Shown: piece by piece, positions 15,484-24,587 of the stretch
How positions within the stretch are numbered: the stretch's first letter is position 1
How the letters are laid out: each line of letters starts with the position of its first letter
Assembly: GCA_028288705.1 (NCBI GenBank)
Contig: JAQBNH010000011.1
Coordinates: forward strand, 1-64,000
Origin: Ferruginibacter sp.
GTDB taxonomy: Bacteria; Bacteroidota; Bacteroidia; Chitinophagales; Chitinophagaceae
Reading direction: 5' to 3'
DNA: 64,000 nt
Translations under genes and position numbers: made by a program
Notes under the pieces: model-generated
What the model was told of the DNA's origin: nothing
The model's input: only the letters and a program-made list of their open reading frames with translations
Databases searched by the model: none

Positions 15484-15583
15484 GAACCTGATATGCTCTT
15501 TCGCCGATTTAAAGAGCAGTTCCTTCTGAAGAAAAACCCTGCTACCCGTTGTATTTCCACCGTCCTGATAAAACAGCATTTTA
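15484..15583 (-). pseudogene. Remnant of a RAYT 3' end, inverted relative to the intact RAYT
   Basis: On the minus strand the frame reads MLFYQDGGNTTGSRVFLQKE and onward through FKSAKEHIRF into the REP cluster. FYQDG with the underlying TTTTATCAGGA is the same as the C-terminal part of the intact RAYT (SSAAFYQDGSD, 16060-16080). The fragment points away from the intact gene and towards cluster 3, just as the intact gene points to cluster 4. It looks like the surviving tail of a second, inverted copy. Confidence 0.5.
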
Positions 15584-15595
15584 GGAACTTGTAAA

Positions 15596-16117
15596 ATGAG
15601 TAAACATGAAATTGTTAACTGGCCCGAATTCTATACGGCCACTATTAAGGATTGGAAGCCGTTGCTTTATTCCACGAAGTACAAAGAAATCATCATTGCG
15701 TCCTTGACTTTCATGGTAAAAAATAACCGGATTGTATTAAATGCCTTCGTGATAATGGATACGCATATTCATCTTATCTGGCAGTCAAAGAGCCCTTATA
15801 CGCCTCAGCAGGCGCGGGCTGCTTTTCTAAAATATACAGGGCGAAAAATAATCAACCTGGTAGAAGAAGAGCAAACTGAATTCGTAGCTGATCTAAGCGT
15901 GCAAAAATATGATCGTAAACACCAGGTCTGGAAAAGGGATTCACTTGCCATAGAGCTGTTTTCAAGAGCGGCCTTCCTGCAAAAGTTAGTATACATACAC
16001 GACAATCCCGTGAAGGCCGGCTTATGTAAAACTGCGGAGACATACTATTATTCATCCGCTGCATTTTATCAGGATGGATCAGATGTTTTTAAGATTCTTT
16101 CGCATTACGAGGGTTGA
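15596..16117 (+). CDS. REP-associated tyrosine transposase (RAYT, Y1_Tnp/HUH)
   Basis: This is a 173-residue single-strand DNA transposase-like protein. It has the HUH motif H57-I-H59-L after a strand ending FVIMD, and a catalytic-tyrosine helix in Y133-I-H-D-N-P-V-K-A-G-L, both standard for RAYT proteins. RAYTs bind and cut REP hairpins and are thought to spread them. Here the gene lies between two REP-like clusters of opposite orientation, the arrangement called a REPtron. No frameshift is visible, so the protein could be active. ATG at 15596 follows an A-rich leader. Confidence 0.87.
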   Translation: MSKHEIVNWPEFYTATIKDWKPLLYSTKYKEIIIASLTFMVKNNRIVLNAFVIMDTHIHLIWQSKSPYTPQQARAAFLKYTGRKIINLVEEEQTEFVADLSVQKYDRKHQVWKRDSLAIELFSRAAFLQKLVYIHDNPVKAGLCKTAETYYYSSAAFYQDGSDVFKILSHYEG

Positions 16118-16152
16118 TTGGGTTGGCTGGGACATATCAGAAAACATTGCTG

Positions 16153-16744
16153 AGCCCGTTGGTCGGGAGGCCTGACGGGGGCACCGATCCGTGAATGAAC
16201 AGTTCATGAAACCCGTAGGTCGGGAGACCAGACGGGGGCACGTTCTCGAAATGAAATCGTTCATAAACCCGTTGGTCGGGAGACCAGGCGGGGGCATGTG
16301 CAAGAGATAAAATCGCTTACGGAACCCGTGGGATGGGAGACCAGACGGGGCAGCGGTCCGTGAATGAAACTTTCATGAAGCCTGTTGGTCATTAGACCAG
16401 GCGGGGGCACGTTCTCTAAAAGAAATCGTTCATGATCCTTGGTCGGGAGACCAGACTGGGCTGCGTTGATTGATGTAAACTGTTATGGAACCCGTTGGTC
16501 AGGAGACCAGACGGGGGCTGCGTTGATTGATGTATACTGTTATGAAACCCGTAGGTCGGGAGGCCAGACTGGGCTGCGTTGATTGATGTATACTGTTATG
16601 AAACCCGTAGGTCAGGAGACCAGACGGGGGCTGCGTTGATTGATGTAAACTGTTATGGAACCCGTAGGTCAGGAGACCAGACGGGGGCACGTTCTCGAAA
16701 TGAAATCGTTCATAAACCCGTTGGTCAGGAGACCAGACGGGGGC
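16153..16744 (+). repeat. REP-like hairpin cluster 4 (about 11 copies, plus orientation)
   Basis: Cores begin near 16153, 16210, 16266, 16323, 16379, 16436, 16489, 16546, 16602, 16659 and 16715, a regular period of about 56 bp. Most carry GGTCGGGAGACC or GGTCAGGAGACC plus AGACGGGGGC; 16323, 16379 and 16436 are degraded. Only two spacer types occur: one with GTTGATTGATGTAAACTG and one with GTTCTCGAAATGAAATCG. Repeated spacers exclude a CRISPR array. Confidence 0.85.
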
Positions 16745-16804
16745 ATCGACTACTGAATGATCCAAGGACCAATTGACTTATTCAACCACTCAACCAATCA
16801 CCAC

Positions 16805-17734
16805 TCAACCACTCAACCTCTCCAGCGCCTTCACGGTTTTTTCAAAAACAATATCTTCCGGCAGCGATTGCGGGATGAAGGTGCGGCCGATGATCTTTTC
16901 GTAGAGTTCGATGTACCGCATACTGATCGTGCGGATCCATTCATCGGGCATGGCAGGAACGGTTTGCCCTTCCTTGCCCATGAAATTATTTTCGATCAGC
17001 CATTCGCGCACGAATTCTTTGCTGAGCTGTTTTTGCTTTTCGCCTTTGGCCTGGCGCTCCTCAAACCCGTCGGCATAAAAATAACGGGAGGAGTCGGGGG
17101 TATGAATTTCATCCATTAAAATGATCTCATCGCCAATCTTACCGAACTCATATTTGGTATCGACAAGGATCAATCCCTGTTTGGCAGCGATCTGTTTACC
17201 TCTTTCGAAAAGTTGCCGGGCATAGGCTTCGAGTTGCGCCCATTCTGCGGGGCTGGTTAACTGCTGGTTAATGATGTCTTCCTGGCTGATGTCTTCGTCG
17301 TGGCCTTCAACAGCTTTTGTAGATGGTGTGATGATCGGTTCGGGAAAGAAATCATTTTCTTTCAGTCCTTCCGGCATCGTAACGCCGCAGAGGATTCGCT
17401 CGCCGGATGCGTAAGTTCGCCAGGCATGGCCGGTGAGGTTTCCGCGGATCACCATCTCTATTTTGAAGGGCTCGCAACGCCTGCCGATGCTAACGCTGGG
17501 CGCAGGTGTTTCGAGCAGCCAATTCGGGCAGATGTCGCTACAGGCCTGCAACATATGGGCAGCGATCTCATTCAATACCTGTCCTTTAAAGGGGATGGGT
17601 TTGGGCAGGATCACGTCGAATGCAGAGATGCGGTCACTGGCCACCATTACGAGTAAATCGTCGCCGATGCTGTACACATCGCGCACCTTGCCACTGTAAA
17701 AATTCGTCTGACCGGGAAATTGAAAAACTGCCAT
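16805..17734 (-). CDS. purC: Phosphoribosylaminoimidazole-succinocarboxamide synthase
   Basis: SAICAR synthetase catalyses ATP-dependent joining of aspartate to CAIR in purine synthesis. The 309-residue protein opens [20 protein letters not shown]. It carries the family signatures [14 protein letters not shown], the ATP/substrate loop [27 protein letters not shown], and [12 protein letters not shown] followed by [14 protein letters not shown]. The start at 17734 (MAVFQFPG) is preferred over an upstream extension with unrelated residues. The length fits the larger eukaryote-like SAICAR synthetases of Bacteroidota. It is monocistronic and divergent from a TonB receptor gene. Confidence 0.95.
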   Translation of the reverse strand: MAVFQFPGQTNFYSGKVRDVYSIGDDLLVMVASDRISAFDVILPKPIPFKGQVLNEIAAHMLQACSDICPNWLLETPAPSVSIGRRCEPFKIEMVIRGNLTGHAWRTYASGERILCGVTMPEGLKENDFFPEPIITPSTKAVEGHDEDISQEDIINQQLTSPAEWAQLEAYARQLFERGKQIAAKQGLILVDTKYEFGKIGDEIILMDEIHTPDSSRYFYADGFEERQAKGEKQKQLSKEFVREWLIENNFMGKEGQTVPAMPDEWIRTISMRYIELYEKIIGRTFIPQSLPEDIVFEKTVKALERLSG

Positions 17735-17870
17735 ACCGCTAAAGTAAGTTCTACTAAGCAGATTATATTTTTCCACTGTTGTAATCTTTCAACAGGAGGT
17801 TTAAAAATAAAATTTTAAAACAAAGGAACTATCCTTATTTTGCTGCTATTATAAACCAAAACAAAGCTAT

Positions 17871-20636
17871 ATGAGAAAAATTACAAGCTATTTGGTTACG
17901 TTGTTGCTGGCCAATATTTTGGTGTTGACAGCATTTGCTCAGAACGTAACCATCAGCGGTAATGTACGGAACAGTGTCAGCATGGAAAATGCGTCGGCCG
18001 TTTCTGTCACCATTAAAGGATCTGATAATGGTACCTACACCGATGACAAAGGAAATTTTAGTATTACCACCAAAAGCCTCCCGGCTACACTGGTATTTTC
18101 TTCTATCGGTTTTGAACCACAGGAAGTCGTGGTATCAACCAGCACCACTTCATTACAGGTAAACTTCGTTCCTGCCAACATGCTCGGCCAGGAAGTTGTT
18201 GTTTCTGCGTCACGTGTACCGGAGCGTATTCTTGAATCTCCTGTATCTATCGAACGCGTGAGTGCTGCCAACATCCGCAATGCGCCGGCTGCGAGCTACT
18301 ATGATGTAGTGAGCAACCTGAAAGGCGTGGATGTGGTGACTTCATCCCTCACATTTAAAACACCAACCACCCGCGGTTTCGTTGGTAGTGGTAATACCCG
18401 TTTCAACCAGATCGTTGACGGAATGGATAACCAGGCACCGGGATTGAATTTCTCTGTTGGTAGCGTGGTAGGTATTTCACAACTGGATGTGGACAATATG
18501 GAATTATTGCCAGGTGCGTCTTCTGTATTATACGGCCCGGGCGGTATGAATGGTACTTTGCTGATCAACAGCAAAAATCCTTTCAAATACCAGGGTTTAT
18601 CTTTTGAAGTAAAGACCGGTGTGATGCACACAGATAAAAGTCAACGCCCTGTTTCTCCTTACTACAACTGGAACCTTCGCTGGGCTCAGAAAGTATCTGA
18701 GAAATTTGCTTTTAAGGTAACTGGTGAACTGATCCAGGCGAAAGACTGGATCGCTAACGATTACCGCAACTACAACCGTATCGGAACAGATGGTTATGTA
18801 AAAGGCGGTGACCGCATGACAGATCCAAACTACGATGGTGTGAATGTATATGGTGATGAAACAACTGCTGATATCCGCCCGATCCTCCAGGGTATTGGTC
18901 TGCAGGCGCCGTTCCTTGCTCCTTTCATCAATACGCTGATCGGCAGCCCGGTGAAAGTTTCCCGTACGGGTTACAATGAAGCTGATGTGGTTGATCCAAC
19001 AACATTGAACTTTAAAGCCGGTGCTTCCTTAAACTATAAATTAACGCCGGGTACTGAAGTGATCCTCGCAGGTAACTGGGGAACTGGTAACACAGTTTAT
19101 ACAGGTAGCGATCGTTACTCATTAAAAGATTTAAAGATCGGCCAGTACAAACTGGAGTTCTTAAATAAAAACTGGATGCTGCGTGGTTATACCACACAGG
19201 AAGATGCAGGACAATCTTTCAATGCAACAGTTACTACACGTCTAACAAATGAAGCGTGGAAAAAATCCATCACTTACGGTCCGGATGGTGTTACACCAAC
19301 GCCGCAAACTACTGACTGGTACGTTCAATATGCGCAGGCATACCTGGCGAACAAACTGGGCGGACAAACAGACATCAATGCGCATAACGCAGCAAGAGCG
19401 GTAGCTGATATTGGCCGTCCTGCACCGGGCAGCGCGCAGTTCAAACAACTGTTCGATGGTATCCGTAAAATTCCTATCCCTCGTGGTGGTTTGTTTACAG
19501 ATAAAACCAATTTATATAACGTAGAAGGTCAATACAACCTGTCAAGTGTAACCAGCGCTTTTGCTGATATCCTGATCGGTGGTAACTACAAAAAATATGT
19601 ACTGAATTCTGAAGGTACCTTGTTTGCTGATTCAGCAGGTAAGATCGATATCAATGAGTACGGTGCTTACTTACAGGCTGCAAAATCTTTTCTTGCAGAA
19701 AAATTAAAGATCACTTTAGCGGGTCGTTATGACAAGAACGAAAACTTTGAAGGACGTTTCACACCACGTGCAACAGCGCTGGTAAAAGTGGCACCGAATT
19801 CAAACCTGAGGCTTTCTTACCAGACAGCTTATCGTTTCCCGTCTACGCAGCAACAGTGGATCAACCTGAACGTTGGTGGTAACACGCGTTTGATTGGTGG
19901 CCAGCCATCTTTCCGCACGTTCTACAAATTTGACACGAACCCGGTTTATTACCTGGATGAATTGAAAAAAGGTAACCAGGTTAAATACGATAACAAGAAT
20001 TACAAACCAGAACAGGTATCCACTTTCGAAGCAGGTTTCAAAGGCCTGTACATGAACAACAAATTGTTGTTTGATATCTATGGTTATTATGGCCAGTACC
20101 AGGATTTCATCACCCGTCGTTTGGTGGTTCAATCTAAAACAGGAGCGCCAATCAATACTGCTGATACAGCGAACGGTAACCTGTTCTCTATTCCAATCAA
20201 CATCGCTGATAAAGTGAAAACATTTGGTTATGGGTTGAGCGTTGATTACAGTCTGCCACTTGGTTTCGTTGTAGGTGTAAATGCTTCTTCAGATGAACTG
20301 AAAGATGTTCCTGTTGGCTTTACTTCTTTCTTTAACGCGCCAAAATATCGTGTGAATGCAACGTTGGCCAACACTGGTTTCGGTGCTGCAAAACGCATGG
20401 GCTTTAACGTTACGTACAAATGGCAGGATGCCTTTTATTATAACGGAGATTTCGCAAACGGAAATGTGCCTTCGGTACAAACTTTGGACGCACAGTTCAG
20501 TGTTAAATTCCCTAAATCAAAATCTATCCTGAAGTTTGGTGCGAATAACCTGCTGAACCAATATTATGTGAATGCAGTTGGTAACGCACAGGTTGGTGGT
20601 TTATATTATATCGGTTATGGTTTCAACCTGTATTAA
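17871..20636 (+). CDS. TonB-dependent receptor with carboxypeptidase-regulatory-like N-domain
   Basis: This is a 921-residue outer-membrane receptor. A signal peptide ends FAQ (about 24), followed by a CarboxypepD_reg-like domain (VTISGNVRNS..., GIHT-like GTYTDDKGNFSI; about 25-105). A plug domain starts EVVVSASRVPERILESPVSIERVS (about 110) and contains the VLYGPGGMNGTLLI block. A 22-strand barrel-type remainder ends in GLYYIGYGFNLY with a terminal aromatic. It is shorter than SusC proteins and lacks a SusD neighbour. The fasciclin lipoprotein 39 nt downstream is presumably its cotranscribed surface partner, and a terminator follows that gene. The substrate is not evident. Confidence 0.88.
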   Translation: MRKITSYLVTLLLANILVLTAFAQNVTISGNVRNSVSMENASAVSVTIKGSDNGTYTDDKGNFSITTKSLPATLVFSSIGFEPQEVVVSTSTTSLQVNFVPANMLGQEVVVSASRVPERILESPVSIERVSAANIRNAPAASYYDVVSNLKGVDVVTSSLTFKTPTTRGFVGSGNTRFNQIVDGMDNQAPGLNFSVGSVVGISQLDVDNMELLPGASSVLYGPGGMNGTLLINSKNPFKYQGLSFEVKTGVMHTDKSQRPVSPYYNWNLRWAQKVSEKFAFKVTGELIQAKDWIANDYRNYNRIGTDGYVKGGDRMTDPNYDGVNVYGDETTADIRPILQGIGLQAPFLAPFINTLIGSPVKVSRTGYNEADVVDPTTLNFKAGASLNYKLTPGTEVILAGNWGTGNTVYTGSDRYSLKDLKIGQYKLEFLNKNWMLRGYTTQEDAGQSFNATVTTRLTNEAWKKSITYGPDGVTPTPQTTDWYVQYAQAYLANKLGGQTDINAHNAARAVADIGRPAPGSAQFKQLFDGIRKIPIPRGGLFTDKTNLYNVEGQYNLSSVTSAFADILIGGNYKKYVLNSEGTLFADSAGKIDINEYGAYLQAAKSFLAEKLKITLAGRYDKNENFEGRFTPRATALVKVAPNSNLRLSYQTAYRFPSTQQQWINLNVGGNTRLIGGQPSFRTFYKFDTNPVYYLDELKKGNQVKYDNKNYKPEQVSTFEAGFKGLYMNNKLLFDIYGYYGQYQDFITRRLVVQSKTGAPINTADTANGNLFSIPINIADKVKTFGYGLSVDYSLPLGFVVGVNASSDELKDVPVGFTSFFNAPKYRVNATLANTGFGAAKRMGFNVTYKWQDAFYYNGDFANGNVPSVQTLDAQFSVKFPKSKSILKFGANNLLNQYYVNAVGNAQVGGLYYIGYGFNLY

Positions 20637-20675
20637 TCGTACTGCTGATAATTATTAAAAATTAAATTTTGACTT

Positions 20676-21896
20676 ATGATCTCTTTTAAAAATAATATCA
20701 AAGCTGGTGGCCTGGCATTAGTCACGGCGATGGCGATGTTAACTTCCTGCAACAAAGACCTGGAGCAATTCCCGAATCCTGTTGAGGTGGTTCCCGGCGG
20801 TAAAACGATTGCAGAAGAATTGTTGAGCCGTCCGAACGATACCCTTTTTTATCGCCTGTTGGAAAGAGGAGGATTGATCCCGACGTTGTCAAACAACGCA
20901 ACACGCTACACCGTGTTTGTGGCGGATAGTAATGCGATGAAAGTTTTTGTGAACGCAGCGAGTTCCGGCGCGGTTCCGTTAACAGCACCAGGTTCTGTGT
21001 TTTCCAATTTTATCCGTAATTCACTGCCTGTGGCAACTGCTACAGCGATAGCTAACTACGATGTAGTGCCGCAACTGGTGAACTATGCTACGGTTCCATC
21101 AACATTCCCGAATTTTCAATACCCTTCTCTTTATAACCCTGCTCCAACAGTGAGCGCGTTATTAAGGCTAACGGTATTTCCAACAACAAGGAATGGCAAT
21201 TATGTGAACAATATTCCTGTTACCAACCCGAACATCGTGGTAGCTGCCGGTATCCTGCATGAGGTTCCTGCACTGGTAGCACCGCCATCAAAATATCTTT
21301 GGGATAGAATCAATGCAGATGCGGGTTTAACTTACCTGAAAGCAGCGATTATCCGTGCAGACAGTGGTACCGCAGCTCCGGGAACTTTACAGGGCGCGCT
21401 ATTGAACATTGGTGCTAACCTGACCGTATATGCGCCAACAGACGCTGCTTTCCAGGCTACATTAACCGGTGCCATTGCGCAGGGGTTGATTGCTCAGGGT
21501 GTTCCACCTGCAACAGCACTTGCACAGGCAACAGCTTTAGCAGCATCACCTGCGGTATTCACTAACCCGGCTTTATATGGTGTGTTAACCGCAACAGTGG
21601 TAAAAGGAATCGTGGTTTACCATATTCTTGGTAACCGTGCTTTCAACAACAACCTGCCAACGGTTCAGGCTAATTTCCCAACGCTGTTGAATTCAGCGGT
21701 TCCTACACATCCGGGCATCGGGCTGAAGAGCACGTTCACCGGGTTGTCTGTAAGTGCTGCAACAGCAAAAGGTGCGGCTAATGCGACGGCATCAAACATC
21801 CTGATCAATCCAACACCTGAGCCAAACGGTACGAGTGACCAGCATTACCTGAATGGTGTGTTGCATAAGATCGACCAGGTATTGTTACCACAATAA
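20676..21896 (+). CDS. Fasciclin-domain lipoprotein
   Basis: This 406-residue lipoprotein has a signal ending MLTSC (lipobox, Cys about 25). Two fasciclin (FAS1) domains follow; the landmarks are TRYTVFVADSNAMKVF in the first and NLTVYAPTDAAFQATL, VVKGIVVYHILG and NGVLHKIDQVLLP in the second. FAS1 domains usually mediate adhesion or bind polymers. The gene lies directly downstream of a TonB receptor in one transcription unit, which suggests a surface-exposed accessory of that receptor. An alanine/proline-rich loop (IAQGLIAQGVPPATALAQAT) is inserted in the second domain. Confidence 0.83.
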   Translation: MISFKNNIKAGGLALVTAMAMLTSCNKDLEQFPNPVEVVPGGKTIAEELLSRPNDTLFYRLLERGGLIPTLSNNATRYTVFVADSNAMKVFVNAASSGAVPLTAPGSVFSNFIRNSLPVATATAIANYDVVPQLVNYATVPSTFPNFQYPSLYNPAPTVSALLRLTVFPTTRNGNYVNNIPVTNPNIVVAAGILHEVPALVAPPSKYLWDRINADAGLTYLKAAIIRADSGTAAPGTLQGALLNIGANLTVYAPTDAAFQATLTGAIAQGLIAQGVPPATALAQATALAASPAVFTNPALYGVLTATVVKGIVVYHILGNRAFNNNLPTVQANFPTLLNSAVPTHPGIGLKSTFTGLSVSAATAKGAANATASNILINPTPEPNGTSDQHYLNGVLHKIDQVLLPQ

Positions 21897-21914
21897 TTTT
21901 CCAGTTAACGATAC

Positions 21915-21949
21915 AAAAAAGAGGACTCCAAATGGGGTCCTCTTTTTTA
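21915..21949 (+). terminator. Rho-independent terminator after the fasciclin gene
   Basis: GAGGACTCC-aaat-GGGGTCCTC followed by TTTTTT; an A-run on the left also makes it usable for the convergent ychF gene. Confidence 0.85.
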
Positions 21950-21965
21950 TGCGAACATTTTTTAT

Positions 21966-23066
21966 TTAAACATTGAAACGGAAGTGCATGATGTCGCCAT
22001 CCTGTACTAAATATTCTTTTCCTTCGATCCTTAATTTACCGTTATCGCGGCAGGCAGCTTCCGAACCGTATTGAATGAAATCATTGTAAGCGATCACTTC
22101 CGCTTTGATGAATCCTTTCTCAAAGTCGGTGTGGATCACGCTTGCAGCCTGTGGTGCTTTCCAGCCATGTTGAATGGTCCAGGCCCGAACTTCTGTAACA
22201 CCTGCTGTGAAATAGGTAGACAGGTTTAATAATTTGTAGGTAGAATGGATGAGGCGATCCAATGCCGGTTCGGTCATTTTGTATTCGTCCATGAACATCT
22301 GCTTATCATCTGCATCTTCAAATTCGGCGATCTGTGCTTCCACCGCATTCGTCATGATGATCACTTCGTTGCCTTCATTTTTCACCGCTTCGATCAGCGC
22401 ATCAGAAAATTTATTACCGGTATGCATGGATGCTTCATCCACATTCGCCACGTACAATACCGGTTTATCTGTTAACAGGAAGAGGTCGGCGATCGCCGTT
22501 TTTTCATCTTTTGTAAGGCCAAGAGAAACAATGTTTTTTCCCTGTTCCAGGTGATATTTACAACGCTGCAATACTTCGTATTCTGACTTCAATTTTGCGT
22601 CACCAATTTTGGCCATCTTTTCCGAGCGTTGTAGTTTCTTATCAACGCTTTCCAGGTCTTTTAACTGCAGTTCGGTTTCGATGATCTCTTTATCGCCAAT
22701 CGGGTTGATCGGGCCTTCATCGCGCAGGATATTGTCGTCTTCAAAACAACGGATCACCTGGATGATCGCATCTACTTCACGAATATTCGCTAGAAATTTG
22801 TTTCCCAGTCCTTCACCTTTACTGGCACCACGAACAAGGCCGGCAATATCAACGATCTCGATCTGCGTTGGAACGGTACGGTTCGGCTTAACGAGTTCTT
22901 CCAGTTTGTTGAGCCGCGGATCCGGAACATTCACCAGGCCGGTGTTCGGTTCGATCGTACAAAACCGGTAGTTGCTCGCCTGGGCTTTGGCACTGTTGCT
23001 CACTGCGTTAAATAAAGTTGATTTTCCTACATTGGGTAACCCCACGATGCCTGCTTGTAATGCCAT
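21966..23066 (-). CDS. ychF: Ribosome-associated ATPase YchF (OLA1 family)
   Basis: This 366-residue P-loop protein of the Obg/YchF family hydrolyses ATP more readily than GTP and associates with ribosomes. Visible motifs are the G1 loop GLPNVGKSTLFNA, G3 DIAGLVRGASKGEGLGNKFL, a coiled-coil insertion (about 125-200), NVDE in the G4 position and the C-terminal TGS domain (AWTIQHGWKAPQAASVIHTDFEKGFIKAEV). The start at 23066 (MALQAGIVG) is the family start; the open frame upstream crosses the promoter element at 23103-23110. Confidence 0.95.
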   Translation of the reverse strand: MALQAGIVGLPNVGKSTLFNAVSNSAKAQASNYRFCTIEPNTGLVNVPDPRLNKLEELVKPNRTVPTQIEIVDIAGLVRGASKGEGLGNKFLANIREVDAIIQVIRCFEDDNILRDEGPINPIGDKEIIETELQLKDLESVDKKLQRSEKMAKIGDAKLKSEYEVLQRCKYHLEQGKNIVSLGLTKDEKTAIADLFLLTDKPVLYVANVDEASMHTGNKFSDALIEAVKNEGNEVIIMTNAVEAQIAEFEDADDKQMFMDEYKMTEPALDRLIHSTYKLLNLSTYFTAGVTEVRAWTIQHGWKAPQAASVIHTDFEKGFIKAEVIAYNDFIQYGSEAACRDNGKLRIEGKEYLVQDGDIMHFRFNV

Positions 23067-23102
23067 TTTTAATATATGAATGATGAAATCTAAAATCGGC
23101 TG

Positions 23103-23110
23103 CAAAGGTA
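23103..23110 (-). promoter_or_regulatory. Bacteroidota -7 promoter element for ychF
   Basis: On the minus strand TACCTTTG is an exact TAnnTTTG match 36 nt before the ychF ATG and supports that start. Confidence 0.45.
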
Positions 23111-23186
23111 AGGTTTGGTGAACAATGTTCTTTTCAATTGAAAACATTAACTTTCGCCTTTCATTTTATCGTTTATCTCATCATCT

Positions 23187-24587
23187 ATGGCGTTAAGCAG
23201 GATCTGGTCGGCTTTTATCATTATCGCGATCGCGGTGGCATGTTACAAAACTTTCGTTCTTCCCAATAATAAAGCGGTGTTTACCAGTATGGTGACCGGA
23301 AAAGCAGGGGACACCGTGAAGATCAAATCAACGGATTCCCTCCTGGCCGACCGTACTGCCGTTCAGTACCTCGATAGCAATAAACTGTATACTTCAGGTG
23401 AGGAGAAAACGATCCGTACGGGTTCAGGGGACTACTTATTGTTTAAGACACAATCGGCCGATGGGATCATCGAGACTTGCAAGACAGCAGTTAATCTTTG
23501 TATCGGGCTGATCGGGATTATGGCTTTGTTCATGGGTTTTATGAGCATCGCAGAAGCCGCGGGCGGTATCCGGTTTTTATCTAGGATCATCGGGCCCTTC
23601 TTCTCAAAAATATTTCCTGATGTGCCGAAAGGCCACCCGGCGATGGGGCATATGATGATGAACTTCTCTGCCAACCTGCTGGGCCTCGATAATGCGGCAA
23701 CGCCGTTTGGTATCAAAGCCATGGAGAGCCTGCAGGAGATCAACCCGAATAAGGACACGGCTTCCAATGCGCAGATCATGTTTCTTTGCCTGCATGCATC
23801 AGGGCTCACATTGATTCCTGTAAGTATCATTGCGCTTCGGGCGTCGGCAAAAGCGGGTAACCCGATGGATATCTTTCTTCCCTGCATGATTGCGACTTTC
23901 GTGGCTACGATCGCTGCCATGCTGATCGTTTCTTTCAAACAAAAGATCAATGTATTTCAACCGGTGATCCTGGGTTGGGTATTAAGTATTTCTGCAATCA
24001 TCGCACTGCTGATCGTTTATATCAAATCATTAAGTCCGGATGCTGTACAGCAATTCTCCGGCTCCTTAAGCAACGGCCTGATCCTGCTGATCTTTTTGCT
24101 GATCGTGCTGGGTGGTATCTATAAAAAGATTGACATTTTTTCGGCGTTTATCGCAGGGGCTAAAAACGGTTTTGAAACAGCGGTACGGATCATTCCATAC
24201 CTGGTGGGCATGCTCGTTGCGATCAGTATGTTGCGTACCAGTGGCAGTTTCGACAGCCTGATCAACGGGGTAAAATATTTGTTTGCGTCGATGGGAGCAG
24301 ACACAAGATTTGTTGATGGTTTGCCTACTGCCCTGATCAAACCGTTCAGCGGTGGCGGGGCACGCGGGATGATGGTGGATACGATGAAGGCTTACGGACC
24401 TGATTCTTTTGCCGGGCGCTTGTCCTGTATCCTACAGGGATCTTCTGATACAACTTTTTACGTGATCGCTGTTTATTTCGGTGCGGTATCGGTTAAGAAT
24501 ACACGCTATGCCTTTGGGGCGATGTTGCTGGCTGATCTGGTGGGCATCATTACATCGATCGCGCTTTGTTATTTCTTCTTTGGATAA
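23187..24587 (+). CDS. Fused SpmA/SpmB-like nucleoside-recognition (Gate) membrane protein
   Basis: This is a 466-residue polytopic membrane protein. After one N-terminal helix and an extracytoplasmic loop (about 30-95), it contains two Gate/nucleoside-recognition domains. One has GHPAMGHMMMNFSANLLGLDNAATPFGIKAM, typical of SpmA; the other has AKNGFETAVRIIPYLVGMLVAISMLR and KPFSGGGARGMMVD with GSSDTTFYVIAVY, typical of SpmB. In Firmicutes SpmA and SpmB are separate spore-maturation proteins; in this non-sporulating lineage the fused form has unknown transport function. It ends one base before the convergent next gene. Confidence 0.82.
   Translation: MALSRIWSAFIIIAIAVACYKTFVLPNNKAVFTSMVTGKAGDTVKIKSTDSLLADRTAVQYLDSNKLYTSGEEKTIRTGSGDYLLFKTQSADGIIETCKTAVNLCIGLIGIMALFMGFMSIAEAAGGIRFLSRIIGPFFSKIFPDVPKGHPAMGHMMMNFSANLLGLDNAATPFGIKAMESLQEINPNKDTASNAQIMFLCLHASGLTLIPVSIIALRASAKAGNPMDIFLPCMIATFVATIAAMLIVSFKQKINVFQPVILGWVLSISAIIALLIVYIKSLSPDAVQQFSGSLSNGLILLIFLLIVLGGIYKKIDIFSAFIAGAKNGFETAVRIIPYLVGMLVAISMLRTSGSFDSLINGVKYLFASMGADTRFVDGLPTALIKPFSGGGARGMMVDTMKAYGPDSFAGRLSCILQGSSDTTFYVIAVYFGAVSVKNTRYAFGAMLLADLVGIITSIALCYFFFG

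Noticed and set aside
15169-15579. Overlapping minus-strand open frames through REP cluster 3
   Set aside because: They translate the repeats themselves; only the first residues reflect a RAYT remnant, which is listed separately.
16153-16744. CRISPR-like array (about 30-bp repeat, about 26-bp spacer)
   Set aside because: Only two spacer sequences alternate, repeats vary, and the hairpin plus adjacent RAYT gene fit a REP cluster; no cas gene is present.
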